From NCBI GenBank assembly GCA_041485285.1, contig JBGPJF010000007.1, positions 1-64,000 on the forward strand: DNA of 64,000 nucleotides. Direction: 5' to 3'. Made by a program: the position numbers and the translations under genes. This document shows, in pieces, positions 58,516 to 64,000 of the stretch (the first letter of the stretch is position 1; every line of letters begins with the position of its first letter). The notes beneath the pieces are model-generated. The model worked only from the letters and a program-made list of their open reading frames with translations, made no database searches and was not told the DNA's origin. Origin of the DNA: DATEUP01 sp041485285 (lineage in GTDB: Archaea; Thermoplasmatota; DTKX01; DATEUP01).

Positions 58516-59244
58516 ATGGTAAGGCGAAGAATGGTCATGGTAATCTCCGCGATTGCGATCGCGGCGGTTGTGTTTGGAGCTGGATATGTGGTACTGCAAT
58601 CGAGTCCGTCGGCCGCGGGCCCATGTGCGCTTAGCGCAGTGAGCCTCGGCGCGGCATCGAATTTCGCGGTCCTTGCGGGGTCGACGGTGACCAGCACGGG
58701 TCCGACGATCATCCACGGGGACCTCGGCGTGAGCCCGGGAAGCGCGGTTGAAGGGTTCCCGCCGGGAACCGTGTCTGGCACGCAGCATGTGACGGACACG
58801 ACCGCCGCGGCGGCCATTGGCGACTTGACGGTCGCCTACAACGGCGCCGCCGGACGCACGCTCTGCCCCATCACCACGGCGGGGAACCTCGGCGGGCAAA
58901 CGCTCGCTCCGGGCCTGTACAAATCCACCTCGGGCCTCGAAGTCACTTCGGGTGACCTCACGCTCGACGCGAAGGGCAATGTGAACGCAGTTTGGATCTT
59001 CCAGATGGCGTCGACCCTCACGACGACCGAAGGCCGCGCCGTAATCCTTGCAGGTGGCGCGCGTGCATCGAACGTCTTCTGGCAGGTCGGCACCTCGGCC
59101 TCCTTGGGGACCAACTCGACCTTCGTGGGCACGATCATGGCTGACCAGTCGATCTCGCTTGACACCGGCGCGGTCCTGCAGGGCAGGGCGCTCGCACGGA
59201 TTGGCGCGGTCACGCTTGATGCAAGCACGGTGAATCGGCCCTAG
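58516..59244 (+). CDS. Single-domain ice-binding (DUF3494) protein
   Basis: 242 residues. N-terminal helix (about 6-27; VMVISAIAIAAVVFGAGYVV), then one DUF3494 domain with the same landmarks as in the large protein: SNFAVLAGSTVTSTG, GDLGVSPGSAVEGFPPG, APGLYKSTSGLEV, WIFQMASTLTTTEG, NVFWQVGTSASLG, TIMADQSISLDTG. The similarity to the first DUF3494 domain of the large protein is high over the full domain, so recent duplication is likely. ATG 58516 follows AGAAGGTAA. A strong hairpin ends the transcript. Confidence 0.88.
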   Translation: MVRRRMVMVISAIAIAAVVFGAGYVVLQSSPSAAGPCALSAVSLGAASNFAVLAGSTVTSTGPTIIHGDLGVSPGSAVEGFPPGTVSGTQHVTDTTAAAAIGDLTVAYNGAAGRTLCPITTAGNLGGQTLAPGLYKSTSGLEVTSGDLTLDAKGNVNAVWIFQMASTLTTTEGRAVILAGGARASNVFWQVGTSASLGTNSTFVGTIMADQSISLDTGAVLQGRALARIGAVTLDASTVNRP

Positions 59245-59253
59245 GCGGCAGGG

Positions 59254-59276
59254 GGGCGGCCCGACTGGGGCCGCCC
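59254..59276 (+). terminator. Hairpin terminator
   Basis: GGGCGGCCC-GACTG-GGGCCGCCC, perfect 9-bp stem, ten bases after the stop of the ice-binding gene. Confidence 0.6.
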
Positions 59277-59284
59277 GCTTTGCC

Positions 59285-59321
59285 CCAACTTATTTCCGTG
59301 TTCAGGGCCTTAGAAAGGCCC
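59285..59321 (+). promoter_or_regulatory. Promoter-like box and start-codon hairpin
   Basis: TATA-like AACTTATTTC begins near 59287. GGGCCTT-AGA-AAGGCCC (59305-59321) is a perfect 7-bp hairpin ending directly before the ATG at 59322, where it could hide the start from ribosomes. Confidence 0.45.
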
Positions 59322-61343
59322 ATGCGCGGCCCCCTGCGGTCTGCCACGGTTTTGCTTTCGTGGAGTCTGATCTTTCCCCTCCTCCCCCTCCTCGCCGCGC
59401 CCCCGGCCATAGCCGCCGCCCCGGCGGCGGGCACCCCGACGCCCAACCTCGCGGGCGTGTGGGCCACCGACGACGGCGCGATCTTCGAAATCACGGTCGA
59501 CGGCACCTCTTTTGATTCCACGGTGCTCAAGGACGACTGCACGGGCGGCCCGCGCGACTTCGTGATCAAGGGCACCTTCGACGGGACCTACATCGAAGGC
59601 ACGACGCAGCGGTGCGACGACGCAGATTCAAAGCTCGTCACCGACTGCGGGACCTCCGCGCTCTGGGAGACAAAGTTCTTCGCGAATTTCACGGCGATTG
59701 ACATCATCGGCGACTACACGGGGGAGTTTTGGAGGTACGACACGGACGAAAACGGCACGTGGGTCAACTGCTCGTTGAAGTACAACTTCCAGGAGGATGT
59801 CGCCATGGCGCGCAAAGACTGCCCGATCCTGACCTTCGAAGAGCTGGGCGTCCGCTACGTGAGCGACGCCACCCGCCTCGACGACGACATTGCGCGCGCA
59901 AAGCGCATGGAGGGGGGCGAGTCCCTGCAGTGGACCGACGCGCAGCTCGCCGCGGGTGGATTCAAGGAAAAGGTGGACACGTTCATCGCGGGCCTGCGGA
60001 CTTGGGGATTCAGCGCGTCCATCAACTCGGCATTCCGCCCGATCACCTACCAGGGGCACTTTGCCGACCTGCGCAGGTGCGCGCTCGAGCTTGCCAACAA
60101 CATCCGCAGCGACCCGGACATCGAGCCGTTCCTCACGACCTCGGTCGCGCGGCTGAAGGCGGAGGTGGCCAAGCACGCGATCAAGGGGACGGACCTGACG
60201 GCGGGCTCGACGGTGATCCCGGTGCCGTTTGTCTGCTACAGCGACCCGCTGACGAACTGCCCGCATGTCGACGAGCGGGCCGTCGACCTCAGCATCCCGG
60301 GCGACAGCAACGACTCGCTCGACTGGGTGGGGGCGATGTACGGGTTCTGCAGGCCGTACCGCGACAAGGATCGCCCGCACTGGGACTGGGTCGGCGACAA
60401 CCCGTTTGGGGTGGACAAGTGCAAGTTCCTGGGGACGGGCCCGGGGGAGGCGACCATTACCTTCGAGGGGAAGTCGCCGATCAACTTCCTCGTGACGGAC
60501 CCCTACGGGAACAAGGTGGGGTTTGACCCGGGGACGAACGCGACAGTGAATGACATCGGAGAGAGCCACGCGTTCTACAGCGGGCCGGGCAGCGAGCCGC
60601 AGGTGATTCAGATCTTCGCGGGCGGCGGGAACGCAGGCAACTACACGGTGTCGGGGGTCGGGACGGGTGCGGGGGGCTACACGCTCACGGCAAGCGTGGC
60701 GGACAGTTCGGGGACGATCGTGGACGAAACGAACAACACCGGGACGGCGGCGCAGGGCCAGGCGATTTCGGGGATGGTGTTCGGCGTGAAGGACGATTAC
60801 GCGAAGAAATTCCCGTGGAGTGTGGGGACGTTCAAGTCGATGTCGAGCGCGTCGGCCGTGGTCTGGTCGGTGGAGACGGGGAAGGGGACGGTCGATGTCG
60901 AGGTGCCGCTTTCAGGCGTTGAATTTGCAATGTCGGCCCCAGCGGGGGACGTGCTGGCCTTGAAGGCGGCCGGCGCGGGCGCAAGCGGCCCCGCCCGCGT
61001 GGTGCTCCCGAGCGCTTCGGTGACGGGCGATGTGGTGGTGCGTGCGGACGGCGCGGTGGTGCCGTTCACGAAAACGGTCGAGGGCGACAGGGTCGTCCTT
61101 ACGTTTGACCGGCCCGCGGGGACGAAGTTCGTCACGATCGAGGGGGTTGGCGGGTCGGGCACGTTGAACTCGGGCGGGCCGGCGGCCCAGGGGGTTGACA
61201 CGGGCGGCGTGATCGTGATCGCGGTCGTTGCGATTGTGGCAGTGGCGGCCCTGGTGGCGGTCGTGATCATGAGGAGGCGCAAGGGACAGGGTAGGTCGCC
61301 AGCGGCAGAGCCTCCGAGGGTGGAGCCGCCGAAGGGTCCATAG
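59322..61343 (+). CDS. Membrane-anchored M15-like (D-Ala-D-Ala carboxypeptidase-type) surface protein
   Basis: 673 residues. Signal peptide (about 10-33), a strand-rich N-terminal domain (40-160), then an M15-like region (about 215-370) with INSAFRPITYQ, CPHVDERAVDLS (His-x6-Asp as zinc ligands) and RPHWDWVGD (third zinc ligand His). Ig-like and stalk regions follow, then one helix (about 620-645) and RRRKGQG. Archaea lack murein, so the substrate is more likely a surface glycopeptide, pseudomurein-like polymer or bacterial wall. ATG 59322 is chosen because it opens the signal peptide. Confidence 0.78.
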   Translation: MRGPLRSATVLLSWSLIFPLLPLLAAPPAIAAAPAAGTPTPNLAGVWATDDGAIFEITVDGTSFDSTVLKDDCTGGPRDFVIKGTFDGTYIEGTTQRCDDADSKLVTDCGTSALWETKFFANFTAIDIIGDYTGEFWRYDTDENGTWVNCSLKYNFQEDVAMARKDCPILTFEELGVRYVSDATRLDDDIARAKRMEGGESLQWTDAQLAAGGFKEKVDTFIAGLRTWGFSASINSAFRPITYQGHFADLRRCALELANNIRSDPDIEPFLTTSVARLKAEVAKHAIKGTDLTAGSTVIPVPFVCYSDPLTNCPHVDERAVDLSIPGDSNDSLDWVGAMYGFCRPYRDKDRPHWDWVGDNPFGVDKCKFLGTGPGEATITFEGKSPINFLVTDPYGNKVGFDPGTNATVNDIGESHAFYSGPGSEPQVIQIFAGGGNAGNYTVSGVGTGAGGYTLTASVADSSGTIVDETNNTGTAAQGQAISGMVFGVKDDYAKKFPWSVGTFKSMSSASAVVWSVETGKGTVDVEVPLSGVEFAMSAPAGDVLALKAAGAGASGPARVVLPSASVTGDVVVRADGAVVPFTKTVEGDRVVLTFDRPAGTKFVTIEGVGGSGTLNSGGPAAQGVDTGGVIVIAVVAIVAVAALVAVVIMRRRKGQGRSPAAEPPRVEPPKGP

Positions 61344-61449
61344 ATCCGGTAAGGGCCCCGGCGACCTCCACGCGCGATTGCCCCCGCGCCCCCCGCCAAC
61401 CTACATATCATCACGGCCCCCCTCGCGCACCTTTGTCAGGTGAATCCCG

Positions 61450-63585
61450 ATGGCCCCAATCAACGCCCGCACCCCCCGCACCGCCTGCCTCCTACTTTGC
61501 GCCTCCTTGATCCTCCCGGCCCTTCTTGCCGCCCCGGCCCTATCGGCCCCGGCGTCCGGCTGGTCCATCGCTGAGCACATCGATGCGGACCACGACGGGT
61601 TCGCGTACAACCCCAGCGTCGCCGTCGCGCCCGATGGGACGGCCATGGCGGTATGGTATGAGGAAGGCGTGGGGCACACCGACATCTGGGCGAACCACTT
61701 CGTGCCGGGCCACGGGTGGGGCGTTGCCACGATGATCGACTTCAACGCGGCCTCGAATGCGTTTTCGCCCCGCGTGGGGGTCGACGCGGAGGGAAACGCT
61801 GTCGCGGTTTGGATTCAGGAGGAATCGCACCTCAACGCCTACGCCGCGCGCTACGCTGCGGGTGTCGGGTGGTCGGGCCCGGTAGCGCTCGAGACCAATG
61901 ACACGGATGCCGTGGGTATCGAGGTCGCCGTTGGCGCCGATGGCAGCGCGGCGGCGGTGTGGCTGCAGCGAGGGAGCTTCGACGATGTGTGGGCGAACCA
62001 TTTCACGCCGGAGGGCGGCTGGGAAGGGGCGGTGATGGTCGAAGCGCAGGACGGGATCGTCTTTACGCTGCGTGTGGCCGCAAGCGGAGGCGGAACCGCG
62101 CTGGCGATCTGGCAGCAGTACCACGACCCGGCTATCGAGTCGCGGGTCTACTCGTCCGAGTACGTGGGGGGCGCGGGGTGGGGCCGGCCCACGATGGTCG
62201 AAGACCAAGACGCAGGTGGCGCCGAGATGGACGCCGATGTTGCGCTCGACCCCAACGGAAATGGCGTCGTGGTCTGGGCCCACTACAACAACTTCGGCAA
62301 TCAAAACGTCAGCGCGGGCGCTTTCATCCACGGCCGCGGTTGGGAGCGTGTGGGGCTCCTCGAGCACGATGACACGGGGGTTGCTTCGAAGCCGAAGGTC
62401 GATGTGGATGCAGCGGGGGACGCGGTCGCGATCTGGTTGCAGTCCGACGGCATTCGCTACAGCATTTGGGCAAGCTCGATGCCGTCGGGTGGGACCTGGA
62501 GCGGGGCGGCGCCGGTCGAGCGCACCGATTACGACGCCTCGGGCGCCAGCCTTGCTGCCGACGCGGCAGGCGATGCGGTGGCCGTGTGGGGGCAAGACGT
62601 GGGGGGCCGCTCGGACGTTTGGGCGAGCCGCACCACCCTTGGGGGGAAGTGGCAGGCGCCGGAGCTCATCGAGACAGACAATGCCTGGTACGCCGGGGAG
62701 GCCGACGTCGGGATCGACGCGGGCGGCAACGCGGTCGCCGTTTGGAAGCAGTCTGACCAACTGACATGGAACGTTTGGGGGAACAACTTCGTAGCCCCGG
62801 ACATCACGGCGCCTTCGCTTTCGGTCACCGCTCCCGCGCAGGGCGCGGTCATCAACGGCACGGCCGTGTGGGTCGCCGGGACGGCGGAGCCGGGGTCCTC
62901 GGTGTCGGTGGACGGCGTGGGCGCCGCGCTTGCACCGGACGGTTCATTCGGGCTCCTGGTCGCCGTAGCGCCCGGCCCACACACGATCGAAATCCGTGCC
63001 TGGGATTCGTGGGAGAACTCCGCTAATCGAACGGTCGCCGTGACGGTGGTCGACCGGGTGCCGGCACTTGAGGCGCAGCTTTCCTCGACGGAAGCCAACT
63101 TGACAGCCGCGCGTCTGGACCTTTCGGCGGCGCAGGCGGCGCTGTCGGCCATCGAGGAGTCAGGGGACGCCACGGACGCGGACCTTGCAGGTGCGCGCGA
63201 CAACGTCACGGCGGCGCAAGCCCAAGTCGCGGCGCTGCAGTCGGCGCAGGCCACCGATGCGGCGGCCCTTGCTGCGGCCCGGTCGAGGATCGACGCGCTC
63301 GAACAGACGCTAACCGCGACGCGCGGGTAGCTGTCCGCCACCCGCGCGCAGTTGAATGCAACCAATAGCACGAGGGCCCCGCCAGCCGACACGTCGATGG
63401 CCGTGCTGCTCGGCGCGGTCGGAATCGCGCTCGGGGGCGCCGGGCTGGTGACGGCGATCATGAGGACGCGCCCCGGCGTGGCGAGCGTCAAGGACCCCGC
63501 GCCTGCAAGGGGCGGGGCGGACGCGGAGACGGCGGAGAAGGGCGAGGCGCGCGAACCCGCAAGCCTCAAAGGCCGCGACCGGTGA
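61450..63585 (+). pseudogene. Surface propeller protein interrupted by an in-frame TAG
   Basis: From ATG 61450: signal peptide, about 400 residues of D-x-x-G-x-A-x-A-V-W propeller repeats as in the gene at 44803-48147, an Ig-like domain (about 450-535), then a coiled coil of Ala, Leu, Thr and Gln (535-626). A TAG at 63328-63330 stops it, but the same frame continues with SATRAQLNATNSTR, a membrane helix and a charged tail to 63585. The stop falls where the heptads predict Gln, so CAG to TAG is likely. Either a truncated protein of 626 residues without anchor is made, or the stop is an error or read through. Confidence 0.72.
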
Positions 63586-63598
63586 GGGAGCCCCGCCC

Positions 63599-64000
63599 AT
63601 GCCCACCGTCTTTGTCAATATGGGAATCTCCCTCGACGGCTACATCGCGGGCCCCAACCGCGGCCCCAGAAATCCGCTCGGCGACCAGGGGATGCAGGTG
63701 CACGAGTGGATGTTCCATCAGCAGGCGTTCCTCGACAACCTCAAGCTCTCCGGAAAAGGCGAGACTGGCCCCGACAACGACCGCATCAAGCGCACCGTCG
63801 CGCGTATCGGCGCAAACGTCATGGGGAAGCGGATGTTCGAAGAGGGGGAGGCCAACTGGCCCGAGGAGGCGCCGTTCCACAACTCGGTGTTTGTGCTCAC
63901 CAAGGAGAAGCGCGCGGCCTGGGTGCGGCCGGGCGGGACGACCTTCTACTTCGTAAACGGGGGCATCGACGACGCGCTCAAGCGGGCGAAGAAGGCCGCG
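63599..64000 (+). CDS. Dihydrofolate reductase/RibD-like family protein (3' end outside window)
   Basis: The first 134 residues are present. VNMGISLDGYIAGPN is the typical start of DHFR/RibD C-terminal-like reductases, followed by RIGANVMGKRMFEEGE and NSVFVLTKEKR, then GGTTFYFVNGG, the nucleotide-binding end. It is likely an NADPH-dependent reductase of unknown substrate. It starts 14 nt after the preceding reading frame. Confidence 0.85.
   Translation, partial: MPTVFVNMGISLDGYIAGPNRGPRNPLGDQGMQVHEWMFHQQAFLDNLKLSGKGETGPDNDRIKRTVARIGANVMGKRMFEEGEANWPEEAPFHNSVFVLTKEKRAAWVRPGGTTFYFVNGGIDDALKRAKKAA

Noticed and set aside
63328..63330. TAG as pyrrolysine
   Set aside because: Other genes here end in TAG, the protein is not a methyltransferase, and the repeat context predicts Gln; mutation or error is simpler.

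Overview
The window looks like a high-GC archaeal chromosome, most likely from a Thermoplasmatota-type lineage. The best evidence is a DUF1610/HVO_2753-type Zn-ribbon protein directly followed by archaeal elongation factor 1-beta (25970-26432). TATA-like boxes about 25-40 nt before start codons, DUF5678 and roadblock proteins, and many secreted proteins ending in a single membrane helix plus an Arg-rich tail (one with a PGF-CTERM-like end) agree with this. A heme-copper oxidase indicates aerobic respiration. No tRNA, rRNA, CRISPR array or transposase was found.

Layout. (1) 1-5137: an accessory island bounded by a 264-bp direct repeat of the 3' end of a 2-oxoacid:ferredoxin oxidoreductase beta-subunit gene. 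It holds two paralogous polymorphic-toxin-like genes, four genes built from seven copies of one ~60-residue domain (putative immunity proteins), an orphan toxin tail and a frameshifted gene. (2) 5126-6654: MeaB GTPase and methylmalonyl-CoA mutase B12 subunit. (3) 6755-13636: two paralogous FG-GAP/ASPIC/PKD surface proteins. (4) 13624-25327: 3-hydroxyacyl-CoA dehydrogenase, an A2-type cytochrome oxidase cluster (subunit II fused to two extra cupredoxins), OsmC, an ABC exporter and a thiolase. (5) 25537-26949: roadblock protein, Zn-ribbon protein, EF-1beta and a Zn-finger protein. (6) 27173-32911: a repeat-rich surface protein, then a 7TM/ATP-grasp fusion with a transglutaminase lacking its catalytic Cys. 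(7) 34033-36043: a DUF4258/zinc-ribbon toxin-antitoxin-like pair, a receiver protein and a hypothetical. (8) 36150-50899: large surface proteins interleaved with small soluble genes (SRPBCC, retropepsin, DUF5678, wHTH, histidine kinase, BrnT-like pair). (9) 50974-64000: ArsR/SRPBCC operon, two-HTH Lrp-like regulator, two ice-binding-domain (DUF3494) proteins, small membrane proteins, an M50 peptidase, an M15-like surface peptidase, a propeller protein interrupted by an in-frame TAG, and a partial DHFR-family gene.

The two strongest candidates for undescribed biology are the toxin/immunity island, and a rigid cis-element GGACA-N14-TGTCTG-N28-CAACTA found before four genes between 52.8 and 58.5 kb. 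The four copies share exact spacing although most of the intervening bases differ. They precede two ice-binding proteins and two small membrane proteins, which suggests one envelope or cold-response regulon. All functional calls come from reading the sequence; no database search was run.
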